Shown here piece after piece: positions 52,435 to 62,189 of a stretch of DNA of 64,000 bases (the first letter of the stretch is position 1; each line of letters starts with the position of its first letter). This DNA comes from Pseudomonadota bacterium (GTDB lineage Bacteria; Myxococcota_A; UBA9160; JADFDR01): NCBI GenBank assembly GCA_003353845.1, contig PIVT01000009.1:1-64000 (forward strand). Reading direction: 5' to 3'. The notes under the pieces were generated by a model. It was not told the DNA's origin. It did not search any database and saw nothing but the letters and a program-made list of their open reading frames with translations. Made by a program: the position numbers and the translations under genes.

Positions 52435-54665
52435 GCGATAAATTCCTCGATCGTTTCATTTTCGTGAGCTGGTGTGGTATCTCCGACACGAGCATCTTTA
52501 CTCGCTTCCACTTTTACCGGCACACCGTTAACCACGGCGTTCCCAGTCAACTCATCCATGACTTTTTCGTTCGTGATATCGTTCATGCTGGCACCGGGGT
52601 GCGCGTTGGCCACCGATAGTCGGGTGCCGGGACGGGTGTGCCCCCAGAGATGGGGCATACTGACGACGCCAGGCATCATGACATCGCTGATCTTTACCAA
52701 CACTTCGATGCTGCCAGTGACTGAGCTTACAGTGACGTAGGTATTGTCGATAATCTTTCGCCGGCTCGCATCGTCGGGGTGGATCAGCAGGGTGCAGGTC
52801 TCTTTACCTTTCACCAAGCGCAAGCTGTTGTGCATCCAACCCAGAGTGCGGTTGGTATTGCGACTGACAATCAGCAGGTCGAACTCGGAGGGTTTTTCTG
52901 GCTCGCCGCTCAACCAGCGCTGTTTCAGGCGTGGAAGATCACTGAGCAGAATCTCTGGTGCCAGATGTAGTTTCTTATCCTTGGTAAACAGCCCCTCAGG
53001 TAGTGAGCGTTGGAGTTTGCTGATGAAAACACCGTGGGGATTTTCCTTCAGTTTTTTCAGGCTCAGACCCTCTTTAAAGGGATTTAGTCCCTTGCCATAG
53101 GGGCCGAAGCGCAAGCCCAGATCCAGAATCAGTTCGGGGGTGATGGTTTTGAGCAACAACCAGCCCAGCGATTGAGCAAAGAGTTTCTTCAAGGGGTTGC
53201 TGGCCCGCTTGACCACAACCTGCCTGAGAACTTCAGCGATAATTTCGTAGTCGGTGTAGCCGGGTGCTTCGGGCTTGAATAATGCAGGTGAATACTTGGC
53301 CCAGTTAATGGTGTCGTAGGTGTGATAGAACAGGTCGTAGTGGCTCTTTTCAAAGGGGCCAACCGCTGGAAGAATAATATCGGCGTGGCGACTGGTTTCA
53401 TTGAGGTAGGGGTCTATGGACACCATAAATTCCAGTTGATCAAGAGCCTCTTCCAACAACTTACCATTGGGCATGGCCAGCGCGGGATTGCCGGCGATGG
53501 CAATCAGCCCTTTGATCTGGCCTTTACCCGGGGTCATGATCTCTTCAGCAAGCACGGATACGGGTAACTCGTCGGCAAACTCCGGTCGACCACTCACGCG
53601 ACTGTGATAACGACCATAATTGCCCTTGACCGATTCCAACACACTGAAGGTATCAATGGCAGTTTTGGGGAACATCATGCCGCCGGGTTCGTCCATATTG
53701 CCGGTCACCACGTTGAGTACCTGCATCAACCAATTGCACAAGCCACCGAACTCCTGCATGGAGAGACCCGTACGGCCATAGCAGATAGCGGATTTGGCAC
53801 TGGCAAATTCAATGGCGATTCGTTCGATATCGGCAGCGCCAATGCCGGTGGCGTTGGCGATTTCTTCCAGGTCGAATTCACTGATCGCCGGTTCGATCTT
53901 CTCCCAACCGGTGATATGGTTTTTCAATCGTCCGGGCGTTGCCAGTCCTTTGGCGAAGACGGTTTTAATCAGGCCAATGAGCAGCAATGCATCGGTGGCG
54001 GGTTTGATGAAGTGGTGTTCGTCGCAATAGGGAGCGGTTTCGTTACGGCGCGGGTCAATGAGCAGCACCTTGCCACCACGTTTCCGGATGGCCTGCAGCT
54101 TTTTATAGGTATTGGCACCGGTTGCCATTTGCGCGCCGTTGGTCACTTTTGGATTGGTGCCCAGCATCAGGTAATAATCGGTGCGATCGAGATTTGGGAT
54201 GGTAGCCATGAACTGGTGGCCCAGCATAAAGTACCAGACAAAGTTGTGCGGCTGCTGGTCGACGGTGGATGCCGTATAAATATTTTCTGTGCCCATAAAA
54301 CGGCGCAGAGGGTCAACCATCAGCAGGCAACCGAGATTATGCGCTGTGCTGCGGCCCTCATAACTGGCGACGGCATTCATTCCGTCACGGCGCTGAATTT
54401 CAGCCAAGCGAGAGCCAACTTCTTGGAAAGCATCCTTCCAGCTGATTTCAAGCCACTCCCCATTGATCTTTTTTATCGGCTTGCGCAGGCGGTCGGGGTC
54501 CGTGTGCACATCCTGCAACCCCGTTGCTTTTGGACAGATATTGCCCCGACTGAGGACATCGTAGACATCCCCTTTGATGGAGAGGATCTGGTCGCCTTCG
54601 TACTCGACGGCGATCCCACACATGGTTTCGCAGAGATGACAGGTACGAAAGTGTGTGTTGCTCAT
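52431..54665 (-). CDS. molybdopterin oxidoreductase with [4Fe-4S] cluster
   Basis: A 744-residue DMSO-reductase-superfamily enzyme. The N-terminal cluster ligands are Cys9, Cys12, Cys16 and Cys44 (CHLCETMC and GNICPKA). The Mo-bis-PGD domain shows DYYLMLGTNPKVTNGA, GGKVLLIDPRRNETAP and the C-terminal cofactor loop RLSVANAHPGASMNDIT. The usual Sec/Cys Mo ligand of formate dehydrogenases is not evident; the nearest stretch is TASTVDQQPHNF. No TAT motif is visible. The substrate is unknown; the overlapping downstream gene is a likely partner. Confidence 0.88.
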   Translation of the reverse strand: MSNTHFRTCHLCETMCGIAVEYEGDQILSIKGDVYDVLSRGNICPKATGLQDVHTDPDRLRKPIKKINGEWLEISWKDAFQEVGSRLAEIQRRDGMNAVASYEGRSTAHNLGCLLMVDPLRRFMGTENIYTASTVDQQPHNFVWYFMLGHQFMATIPNLDRTDYYLMLGTNPKVTNGAQMATGANTYKKLQAIRKRGGKVLLIDPRRNETAPYCDEHHFIKPATDALLLIGLIKTVFAKGLATPGRLKNHITGWEKIEPAISEFDLEEIANATGIGAADIERIAIEFASAKSAICYGRTGLSMQEFGGLCNWLMQVLNVVTGNMDEPGGMMFPKTAIDTFSVLESVKGNYGRYHSRVSGRPEFADELPVSVLAEEIMTPGKGQIKGLIAIAGNPALAMPNGKLLEEALDQLEFMVSIDPYLNETSRHADIILPAVGPFEKSHYDLFYHTYDTINWAKYSPALFKPEAPGYTDYEIIAEVLRQVVVKRASNPLKKLFAQSLGWLLLKTITPELILDLGLRFGPYGKGLNPFKEGLSLKKLKENPHGVFISKLQRSLPEGLFTKDKKLHLAPEILLSDLPRLKQRWLSGEPEKPSEFDLLIVSRNTNRTLGWMHNSLRLVKGKETCTLLIHPDDASRRKIIDNTYVTVSSVTGSIEVLVKISDVMMPGVVSMPHLWGHTRPGTRLSVANAHPGASMNDITNEKVMDELTGNAVVNGVPVKVEASKDARVGDTTPAHENETIEEFIA

Positions 54666-54742
54666 GGCGGAGTTCCTTTGCTGTTTCAGGGCTATTTTGG
54701 CCTTAAAAAGCCCGTTTTGGGCGTTTTAATAGATTCTGGTTC

Positions 54743-54817
54743 AGACATGATACATTACTTGTATTTTGTCTCAACATCAGATATAACTATCTATAAGACA
54801 TATTTACCTCTTTGTCT
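54743..54817. promoter_or_regulatory. paired AGACA/TGTCT sites between molybdoenzyme and PYROXD2-like genes
   Basis: AGACATGATAC (54743-54753) and GTATTTTGTCT (54761-54771) form an inverted repeat with two mismatches around a 7-base spacer. A second AGACA (54796-54800) faces TGTCT (54813-54817). The region is AT-rich and lies between divergent genes, so a regulator such as a TetR-family repressor could bind here. Confidence 0.45.
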
Positions 54818-54875
54818 CACATGCTGTGTGAATTCCGGCTGATGGAGACAACCAGACAGGATAAGGAGCTTCAAA

Positions 54876-56456
54876 ATGGCAGATTACGACGCAATCGTGG
54901 TGGGTGCAGGTCATAACGGATTGACGGCCGGCGCCGTCCTTGCAAAGAAGGGTCTCAAGGTACTTATCGTCGAGAAGACAAATTGGAATGGCGGTATGGC
55001 CGCCAGCAAGGAACTCTTCAAAGGATTCAAGCACAGCGTCGGAGCCTGGGCCCTGCTCGTCTTCCGCCGCGAGATGATTGAACTCCTTGAGCTCGACAAA
55101 TACGGCCTTGAACTCATCACCCCCGAAAGTTCGTACTGCGTGTTCGGTGACCCTGCAGATCCGCCCTTCATCGGTTATAGCGATACCGCCAAGATGGCCG
55201 AGCATGTCATGGAGAAGCACGGCGTTGACGCGATCCAGGGCCTGGCCCAACTGGGCGAGTACATTGCGCCGTACAAAGCCATCCTCGACGCCGAGCTCGA
55301 CAAGGCGGTGCCCCGGCCCATCGAGCAAATCATCGCCGAGACCCCCGACGCCGAGACTCGCGAGCGACTCATCAAGATCTGCTATAGCGCCAGCGCCATG
55401 GACATCCTACGCATGTTCCTGCCCGACCCGGAGAAGCATCGCTGTATTCAAGGATCGCTCATGGCCTCAGCCATCGACGGGACCCATATGGGCCCCTACA
55501 CACCCGGCAGCGCCCTCTCCCTCGCCTATCACTACACCGCGGGCGACGCCTACGACTTCAAGATACCCAAGGGCGGCATCGGCGCGCTCTCGGATGCCAT
55601 TGAACAGGCCTTCCTCGGTCACGGCGGCGAGGTCCGATACAAGACCCAGGTGAAGAGCTTTATCATCGAAGACGGTCCCAACGGAAAAGAGGCCAAGGGC
55701 ATTGAGCTCAAGAACGGCGAGAAGATCACGGCAAAGGTCGTGCTCTCCAGTCTCGATGCGCAGAGTTCCTTCCTGCGGTTGGCAGGCGAGGAGCACCTCC
55801 CCTACGACTTCGCCTCCTCGGTAAAAGAGATCAAGTACACCAACGGCTACATCCAGCTGCACATGACCTTGGACAAACTCCCCACCTTCACGGGGCATAT
55901 GGAGATAGCAAATGAGAACAAGATCGGTTGGCTGCTGGCTTGTATCCCCTCAGCGGATCATCTCCAAAAGAATTGGGAGCAGTATCAGCGCAACGAGGTG
56001 CCCGATAAACCCGTTAGCTATTGCTACTTTCCCAGCGTGATGGACCCGAGCCTGGCGCCCGAGGGCAAGTACACCTGCACCATCTTCTCACACTATTTCC
56101 CGGCCGATCCTCCTCCGGGCAAGCACAACGAATACAAGGACCTCATGGCCGAACGCGCCATTGACGCCATTGTGGACATTGCACCCGACTTCCGGGATTG
56201 CATCGTCGACAAGGTGGTACTCACCCAGGAGTACTTCAAGAAGACCTTCGGTGTGACGGCTGGCGACTTCGCTTCGGGACTGATGCATCCGGACCAGATG
56301 TGGGACAAGCGACCGGTGGCTGGCTGGGGGGGCGGTTATCGCACCCCCATCGAAAACCTGGTGATGTGCGGTGCGGCCTGCCACCCCGGCCCGGGCGTCA
56401 CCTGCCGGCCCGGATATAACGCGGCGCAAGAAGTGCTACGGACCTGGGAAGACTGA
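54876..56456 (+). CDS. PYROXD2/phytoene-desaturase-like FAD oxidoreductase
   Basis: A 526-residue flavoprotein of the CrtI/PYROXD2 type. The Rossmann start is AIVVGAGHNGLTAG (6-19) with the partner Glu strand; central GLELITPE and the tail VMCGAACHPGPGVTCRPGYN contain the second flavin loop. Carotenoid desaturases and related enzymes oxidise lipids. A ferredoxin follows 37 bases downstream and an MMPL transporter 112 bases after that. Confidence 0.88.
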   Translation: MADYDAIVVGAGHNGLTAGAVLAKKGLKVLIVEKTNWNGGMAASKELFKGFKHSVGAWALLVFRREMIELLELDKYGLELITPESSYCVFGDPADPPFIGYSDTAKMAEHVMEKHGVDAIQGLAQLGEYIAPYKAILDAELDKAVPRPIEQIIAETPDAETRERLIKICYSASAMDILRMFLPDPEKHRCIQGSLMASAIDGTHMGPYTPGSALSLAYHYTAGDAYDFKIPKGGIGALSDAIEQAFLGHGGEVRYKTQVKSFIIEDGPNGKEAKGIELKNGEKITAKVVLSSLDAQSSFLRLAGEEHLPYDFASSVKEIKYTNGYIQLHMTLDKLPTFTGHMEIANENKIGWLLACIPSADHLQKNWEQYQRNEVPDKPVSYCYFPSVMDPSLAPEGKYTCTIFSHYFPADPPPGKHNEYKDLMAERAIDAIVDIAPDFRDCIVDKVVLTQEYFKKTFGVTAGDFASGLMHPDQMWDKRPVAGWGGGYRTPIENLVMCGAACHPGPGVTCRPGYNAAQEVLRTWED

Positions 56457-56493
56457 GCCTTAACCGCCCATAAAGAACGAGGAGCCACCCATC

Positions 56494-56793
56494 ATGGCAA
56501 CCATGATTTCTGAAGACTGTATTATGTGCGGCGCCTGCGAAGCCGAATGCCCCAACCAAGCGATTTCCGTAGGCGAGGATCTTTTCATCATCGACCCCAA
56601 ACTCTGCACCGAATGCGTGGGCTTCGATAGCGAACAGATGTGCGCAGCGGCCTGCCCTCCCGAGGCCTGCATCCCCGACCCCGAGCGGGTGGAGAGCGAA
56701 GAGTTGCTCTTCGAGCGTGCCAAGAAGATTCATGCCGACGAGGCCGACTCGCTTGAACTGTCAGACGCGACCTCACACTTCAGGGCCGCATAA
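56494..56793 (+). CDS. YfhL/Alvin-type 2[4Fe-4S] ferredoxin
   Basis: A 99-residue ferredoxin. Cluster one uses CIMCGACEAECP (Cys9, 12, 15, 19). Cluster two uses Cys38, Cys41, Cys50 and Cys54 with the eight-residue insertion between the second and third cysteines (CTECVGFDSEQMC) typical of Alvin/YfhL-like ferredoxins. The tail is acidic and disordered. It is probably the electron partner of the preceding flavoenzyme. Confidence 0.93.
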   Translation: MATMISEDCIMCGACEAECPNQAISVGEDLFIIDPKLCTECVGFDSEQMCAAACPPEACIPDPERVESEELLFERAKKIHADEADSLELSDATSHFRAA

Positions 56794-56868
56794 AAGAGCC
56801 AACTGCCCGACGCCTGCTATTGTATACATGCCTTCAACGCTGGCCATTCGCAGAAAGGTTTCGCCGTT

Positions 56869-59322
56869 GTGACCATGGATGTAAAAGCTCGCGTCGCCAG
56901 GCTTCACAATAGGCTTGAGGGTCTCTTTGAAGCCTGGGGCTATTTCGTGTGTCGCTGGCGTTGGAGCGTCGCCCTGGTGTTTATCGCGTTTACACTCGCG
57001 CTGGGCACACAACTTCCGAAAGTAGCCGTCGACAATTCCCTCGAAAACACCCTCTTGCGCGGCGATCCGGTACGTCTCGCCTACAAAGCCTTTCAACGAC
57101 AATTCGGTCAAGACGAGGTAATTCTAATTCTCGTCGAGCCCGACGAGCTGTTCAGTCCTTCGTTCTTTGAAGCGCTTAGAGCCTTCCACCAAGATCTGGA
57201 GCGCTCCGTTCCTTTTCTTGACGACATCACCAGCCTCGTCAACGTTCGCTCTACCTACGGGCGTGAAGACGAGTTGGTTGTCGAAGACTTGATAGAGAGT
57301 TGGCCACAGAACCAGGCGGAGTGGGCAGAACTTGAGGCCCGTGTAAGAAGCAACCCTTCCTATAAGAATGTATTTATCGATGACGGGGGCACCCTCACAA
57401 CCATCACCCTCGAACCTGGCTTCGAACCCGACGCCACGGCCCAAGGGGGGTTGGAAGCCGACGCGGCAGAGGCCTTTAGCGAAGAGAACTTCGATCCGGA
57501 AGGGCAAGAAGGTTCCGTAAAAACCGGCAAGTTTCTCAGCGCAGAGAATCAGCAAATCATGATCCAGAGTCTTCGCGAAGTCATGATGCGTCACGAAACT
57601 CCAGGGTTTCAGTTGGATATCGCCGGTACCTCGTACCTTAATTTCCGTATGCGCGAGATCATGCTGAACGACATGGTACCCATGATCAGCCTGTCTCTGG
57701 GAGCCAACGCGCTCTTCCTACTCTTTCTCTTCCGACGTCTAGGCGGAGTCTTCTTACCAATGGTCGTCGTGATCGCCTCACTGGTTTCCACCCTCGGCAT
57801 GATGCCCATCCTCGGCATCCCTGGATCCACTGCGGCACAGATGATTCCGTTGCTCCTGCTCGCAGTGGGAATCTGCGCCGCCGTGCACATCCTCACCTTG
57901 GTCTATCAGGAACGCGACAAGGGGAGTACGAAAGAGGAGGCCATCGCAAAAGCCTTGGGACACTCAGGGCTGCCGGTCTTGATGACGAGCCTCACCACCG
58001 CAGGGGGCTTACTTTCCTTCCTCGCCGCATCGCTGCGCGAAGTTGCCAATACCGGGGTGATCGCTCCCATCGGGGTGATGTTCGCTTTTCTCTTTACTGT
58101 GACGCTCTTGCCTGCCCTACTCGCGATCTTCCCCATGAAATGCCGCAATGTTAGTGGCCGGAGTAGTGCCACCGACCAAATTCGCTCCTGGCTCGTGGGT
58201 CTGGGCAAGATTTCGACGAGCTATCCCCGCAGTGTCCTCTTTGCAACTCTTCTGGTTATCGGGCTGGGTGGCCTGGGCTTTCTGCGCTTCGAGATTTCAA
58301 ATCACACCCTATTGTGGTTTCCGGAAACAGATGCTGTTCGTACGACAATCGCTACCCTGGATGAGAAAATGGGCGGCTCCAACGGGATCGAGATCGTCTT
58401 TGATACAGGGAAAATCAACGGGCTCCACCAACCAGAGACCTTGAACCGCATTGACGAAGCCATCGAAGCCATCGTGCAGATGAACAACCCCGAGGTGCCT
58501 GTCGGAAAGGCGTTGTCCATCATCGACATCGTGAAAGAGACCCACCAAGCGCTCAACGCCAATGATCCTTCCTTCTATCGGGTTCCACAGCAGCGGGCAC
58601 TGGTCGCGCAAGAGCTCTTGCTCTTCGAGAATAGCGGCAGCGACGACATGGAAGACTTCGTTGACTCCGAGTTTCGCAATGCACGTGTCAGCCTGCGCAT
58701 CCAGGATGTCGACGGCAGACACCTCCCCGAGTTCATGACACAGCTGAACGCGAAGGCGCAAAACATCCTGGGGGAGGACGTCGAGATTACCATCACAGGT
58801 GTGGCAGCGTTACTCGCGCGGACTTACCAAGCCTTCACCAGCTCGATGATGCGCTCCTACACCATCGCCTTATTGATTATCTCCCCTTTCATGATTGTGA
58901 TCATTGGCAGCCTGCGGCGCAGCTTGCTTTGCATGGTGCCGAACTTGCTTCCCATCTACTTGACCCTTGGCTTCATGGGCTTGGTGGGAATTCCCTTGGA
59001 TCTATCATCCCTGATGGTGGGTTGCATCATCATCGGGCTCGCAGTGGACGATACCATCCACTTCATGCACGGCTTCGCGCGTTACTATCGTCAGAATGAA
59101 GACGTGGACGACGCCGTGCGCCAGACCCTGGAAACCACGGGGATGGCCCTGCTCTTCACCTCGCTGGTGCTCTCAGCGGGTTTCTTGTGCAACATCGCAT
59201 CGTATATGCACAGCGGTGCCGACTTCGGAATCATCGCTGCCTTCGCCACGATGACCGCCTTCCTGGCGGATGTCCTCGTGATGCCAGCCTTGCTGAAACT
59301 GACCGAGAAATCATCGTCGTGA
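56869..59322 (+). CDS. MMPL-family RND-type transporter (hydrophobic cargo)
   Basis: An 817-residue membrane transporter with the RND layout: TM1 about 30-50, a first extracytoplasmic domain, six TM helices (about 265-435), a second domain and a final six-helix block. It carries the SSD-like GVMFAFLFTVTLLPALLAI and LMVGCIIIGLAVDDTIHFMH stretches. MMPL-type proteins export lipids or hopanoids. The start is GTG at 56869 (AAAGG upstream); an ATG at 56875 is an alternative. Confidence 0.88.
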   Translation: MTMDVKARVARLHNRLEGLFEAWGYFVCRWRWSVALVFIAFTLALGTQLPKVAVDNSLENTLLRGDPVRLAYKAFQRQFGQDEVILILVEPDELFSPSFFEALRAFHQDLERSVPFLDDITSLVNVRSTYGREDELVVEDLIESWPQNQAEWAELEARVRSNPSYKNVFIDDGGTLTTITLEPGFEPDATAQGGLEADAAEAFSEENFDPEGQEGSVKTGKFLSAENQQIMIQSLREVMMRHETPGFQLDIAGTSYLNFRMREIMLNDMVPMISLSLGANALFLLFLFRRLGGVFLPMVVVIASLVSTLGMMPILGIPGSTAAQMIPLLLLAVGICAAVHILTLVYQERDKGSTKEEAIAKALGHSGLPVLMTSLTTAGGLLSFLAASLREVANTGVIAPIGVMFAFLFTVTLLPALLAIFPMKCRNVSGRSSATDQIRSWLVGLGKISTSYPRSVLFATLLVIGLGGLGFLRFEISNHTLLWFPETDAVRTTIATLDEKMGGSNGIEIVFDTGKINGLHQPETLNRIDEAIEAIVQMNNPEVPVGKALSIIDIVKETHQALNANDPSFYRVPQQRALVAQELLLFENSGSDDMEDFVDSEFRNARVSLRIQDVDGRHLPEFMTQLNAKAQNILGEDVEITITGVAALLARTYQAFTSSMMRSYTIALLIISPFMIVIIGSLRRSLLCMVPNLLPIYLTLGFMGLVGIPLDLSSLMVGCIIIGLAVDDTIHFMHGFARYYRQNEDVDDAVRQTLETTGMALLFTSLVLSAGFLCNIASYMHSGADFGIIAAFATMTAFLADVLVMPALLKLTEKSSS

Positions 59323-59366
59323 GCCAAGCCTCAACCGGGACTAGCCTGGTGCTGGTGGCGTGGCAC

Positions 59367-59741
59367 CTACTGTGTTTTTGGGGAGAGGTCTCTCGGAGCT
59401 AGTGATTTGGGCGATAGATCTCTGGGCGATAGATCTCGGGGCCCACTTTGCGCTTGAGCTTCAGGTACGATGACTTGCTCGTGATAGCACTGCATAATTT
59501 GTACGTAATCGATGGAATCGTTTCCGAAATCATATAAGTCGGTGCAGGCAGCCAGAACGACGCTTTCGGCCGAGTTCTCATAGGAAAAGTCCAGAAGGCC
59601 TTCGAATTCAGCCTGAGCTTTTTCCTGAGCCGCTTGATCTTCAGGGCTGAGCGGCGGTTCGCCGGGCCCCAAGAACCCCGCGCAGGCCGTCAGGCTTAGC
59701 AGGCAGATCGCAAGGCCGATGGATAGTAGCTTATACTGCAT
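59367..59741 (-). CDS. small lipoprotein, CYHEQ family (paralogue 3)
   Basis: A 124-residue lipoprotein with lipobox LLSLTAC (Cys19), closely similar to the gene at 23898-24251. The core is AQAEFEGLLDFSYENSAESV, then VLAACTDLYDF and QIMQCYHEQ. The tail has four SP-type repeats (RDLSPRDLSPKSLAPRDLSP). The stop is followed by a stretch (GTGCCACGCCA) also present after paralogue 2, so the copy includes 3' flanking DNA. The ribosome site CCGGAGA is shared by all three. Confidence 0.8.
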   Translation of the reverse strand: MQYKLLSIGLAICLLSLTACAGFLGPGEPPLSPEDQAAQEKAQAEFEGLLDFSYENSAESVVLAACTDLYDFGNDSIDYVQIMQCYHEQVIVPEAQAQSGPRDLSPRDLSPKSLAPRDLSPKTQ

Positions 59742-59958
59742 ACAACCAATCTCTCCGGTTCGCGTAACACCCTTCCACTAGTATTCAAATCGACAGATTT
59801 CAGTCCAATCTTTAGTCCTCATATCTGTTAGAAGTTACTGAATCATGTTCAGCAATGGCCACAAAGGACAAGCAAAATAAGCATCATTTTTTGAGAATAG
59901 CCTTGAAACACGTCAGGAGAAGCGCCTGAGATCCCAAGGGGGACTTCATTTCAAGAGG

Positions 59959-61107
59959 CTATGAGGCTTCGTGGCAAGCTGCTTCTGTCTTGGGAAGGGT
60001 CAGGCAAAAGGTGCTGCCCCGACCAGGGCCGTCCGATTCTACCCATACGCGCCCGTCGTGCGACTCAACAATACGTTTTACGATGGACAACCCGATACCA
60101 CTGCCCTCGGTATCCTGATCCAGCTTGTCAAACAATCCGAAGATTCTTTCTTGGTAGCGTGGATCAATACCAACGCCGTTGTCCTTGACGTAAAAGACCT
60201 GCTCCTCGTCGTCGATCCGACTCCCGATTTCAATGCGAGGCTGAGGCTCCCCTTTCGAAAATTTTACGGCGTTCTCAATAAGGTTCTGCAACGCCTCCCG
60301 CAATCGCTCTCGATCGCCGTAGACAACAGGCAGGTCGGGGGTAAGGAGAATCTCTACTCTGTGCTCATCGATGGTACCCGCCACCGCGTCCAGCGCACCG
60401 CGCACCACATCGCAAAAGGGAACGGCTTCCGAAGGATTCACAAAACGACCAATCCGGGAGAGCTTTAACAGGTCCTGGACCAACTGATGCATCTTTGTCG
60501 CAGCACCTGAGATCCGATCGATGTCACCCTGCATCCGTTCCACATCTCCCGCCAACAAAGACTTCTGCAAGTAGCCAAGAAAACCCTTGATGGTTATCAG
60601 TGGGCTCTTCAAGTCATGTGAGACGGTGTAAGCGAAGCGCTCCAACTCGACATTTTTTGCCTCCAACTGGTTGATCAAGCTCTCCCGCTCGGCTTCGATC
60701 TGTTTGCGGGCGCTGATGTCGGTGGCAATCTCCACTCGGACCAAGCGACCATCATCCCAGGGAATCGCTTGGTCCCGGCACTGGTACCAATGACCATTGA
60801 CTGTATTTTGAAACTCCCAAACAAAGGGACCCGTTGCTTTCCCATCCTCATCGATCAATTGGTCATTGGTGCAGAAGTCGCAGGGCTCACTCTTCCCACT
60901 CTGAATTGTTTTCCAGCACGTCTGCCCTACGAGATCCCCCCAGATATCGCGACCGTATTGATTGATGTACAGAACTTCATAGGTTTCTATATCGGCTACG
61001 TAAATCAAAGCATCTACGCTATCCATTATGCCTACGAGTTGATTATTCAACGGTTTGATCTTCGTTCCCACCTTTTTCGTGTAACCGGATAACAACAGAC
61101 TGCACAA
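59959..61107 (-). CDS. PAS-domain sensor histidine kinase
   Basis: About 380 residues. An N-terminal PAS domain (about 24-133) has a Cys-rich patch (GQTCWKTIQ, then EPCDFCTND) like that in the PAS gene at 33985. It is followed by a coiled coil, an H-box with His164 (TVSHDLKSPLITIKGFL) and a HATPase_c domain (NLIENAVKFSKG and GSGIGLSIVKR). It is soluble and has no adjacent response regulator. The annotated start is a TTG without a good ribosome site; an internal GTG or ATG is possible. Confidence 0.85.
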   Translation of the reverse strand: MCSLLLSGYTKKVGTKIKPLNNQLVGIMDSVDALIYVADIETYEVLYINQYGRDIWGDLVGQTCWKTIQSGKSEPCDFCTNDQLIDEDGKATGPFVWEFQNTVNGHWYQCRDQAIPWDDGRLVRVEIATDISARKQIEAERESLINQLEAKNVELERFAYTVSHDLKSPLITIKGFLGYLQKSLLAGDVERMQGDIDRISGAATKMHQLVQDLLKLSRIGRFVNPSEAVPFCDVVRGALDAVAGTIDEHRVEILLTPDLPVVYGDRERLREALQNLIENAVKFSKGEPQPRIEIGSRIDDEEQVFYVKDNGVGIDPRYQERIFGLFDKLDQDTEGSGIGLSIVKRIVESHDGRVWVESDGPGRGSTFCLTLPKTEAACHEAS

Positions 61108-61422
61108 TCTCTTGAGTTCATTGCGCTATTCATCATTCCCGATCAAATGCCGGAGCACGGCTTCTCTTTAAATCGTTGATAACACATATGGCGCCTGGAG
61201 CACCCATAATCACGATATCTCCGTTGCAGCCTGGGTGGAAATCTATTTTCCCACAGATCGCGCTCGAACTAAATATCTTATTCTAGAAACACGTATCGTC
61301 GTTGGTTCCAACGCTTTCGCTTCGGCCCCTCCTCTAGCAATTTCATTTTTCCTTGGATTGCCGGCTTTTCTAAAGCACTAACGAATGTTATCCGATCAAT
61401 GGGTCAACTGAGGAGATTATTG
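61108..61422. other. 315 bp intergenic region with no gene seen
   Basis: Neither strand has a convincing gene. The region separates a minus-strand kinase gene from a plus-strand membrane-protein gene and probably carries both promoters. GAGGAG lies at its end, before the ATG at 61423. Confidence 0.4.
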
Positions 61423-62187
61423 ATGTTCGCAATCGCGTCCCTCTGCTTCATTGCCACCCTGCTGGTCACGACGGTCGTTGGCGTTCGCCTTCTCGCTGTG
61501 GCTCGAAAGACCCGACAAATTCCCGAATTTGCCATGGGCCTGTGCGGCGTGTCCTACTCCTTCGGCTGCCTGGTGCGCATGGCCGCCCAGCGAATGAGTG
61601 ATCCGAGTCCGCAAGCGACCATGGCCCTCATCGCCCTGGGTACCTTCTTCCTCGCCATGGGCTCCGTATCCACAGGCCTGGCCGTTTGGCGCATCTTTCG
61701 CCCGAATACGCGCTGGGCTCGAAACCTCTTTTGCGGGCTGGCGGGACTCACCTCCGTACTCTGGCTCAGCGCCATGTTCTCCTATGATCCCAGCAGTCCC
61801 GGGGCGACCTGGGCCCTGAGCCGAGAGAAAAGCCTCATCTTCCTGGCTATGGGAATGATCTCCATCTGGGCGGTATTCGAATGCCTACATGGTTATCGCA
61901 CTATGAAGCGACGCGTACAAATCGGGCTCTGCGATCCGCTGGCGGCGAATCAGTTCTTGATTTGGGGACTCTCACTCTGCGTCGCCGTCTTTACCATCAT
62001 CATCGAACTCTACTTCAACCAGATCTTGAACATCACCTTTTTGCATTCCAGCGCGATACTCCTACTGGTCTCCATCCTGGCGCTCACCTCCAACGCCGGG
62101 ATGCTCATGGCCTTCTTCCCACCCAAGGCCTACCGAAACTGGATCGCAGCGCACAGCATGCCAGAATCCCATAGTGAGGTGGCCTAG
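61423..62187 (+). CDS. hypothetical multi-pass membrane protein
   Basis: A 254-residue integral membrane protein with about seven hydrophobic helices (roughly 1-23, 36-55, 68-88, 98-120, 139-155, 177-199 and 205-230) and few long loops. I recognise no family. GAGGAG lies eight bases before the ATG at 61423, so this start was preferred to one 24 bases earlier. It is followed after two bases by a small soluble gene, and the two are probably one operon. Confidence 0.7.
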   Translation: MFAIASLCFIATLLVTTVVGVRLLAVARKTRQIPEFAMGLCGVSYSFGCLVRMAAQRMSDPSPQATMALIALGTFFLAMGSVSTGLAVWRIFRPNTRWARNLFCGLAGLTSVLWLSAMFSYDPSSPGATWALSREKSLIFLAMGMISIWAVFECLHGYRTMKRRVQIGLCDPLAANQFLIWGLSLCVAVFTIIIELYFNQILNITFLHSSAILLLVSILALTSNAGMLMAFFPPKAYRNWIAAHSMPESHSEVA

Positions 62188-62189
62188 TC

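Noticed and set aside
53604-54842. Plus-strand frame of 412 codons
   Set aside because: It is antisense to the molybdopterin oxidoreductase gene and has no start signal or domain.
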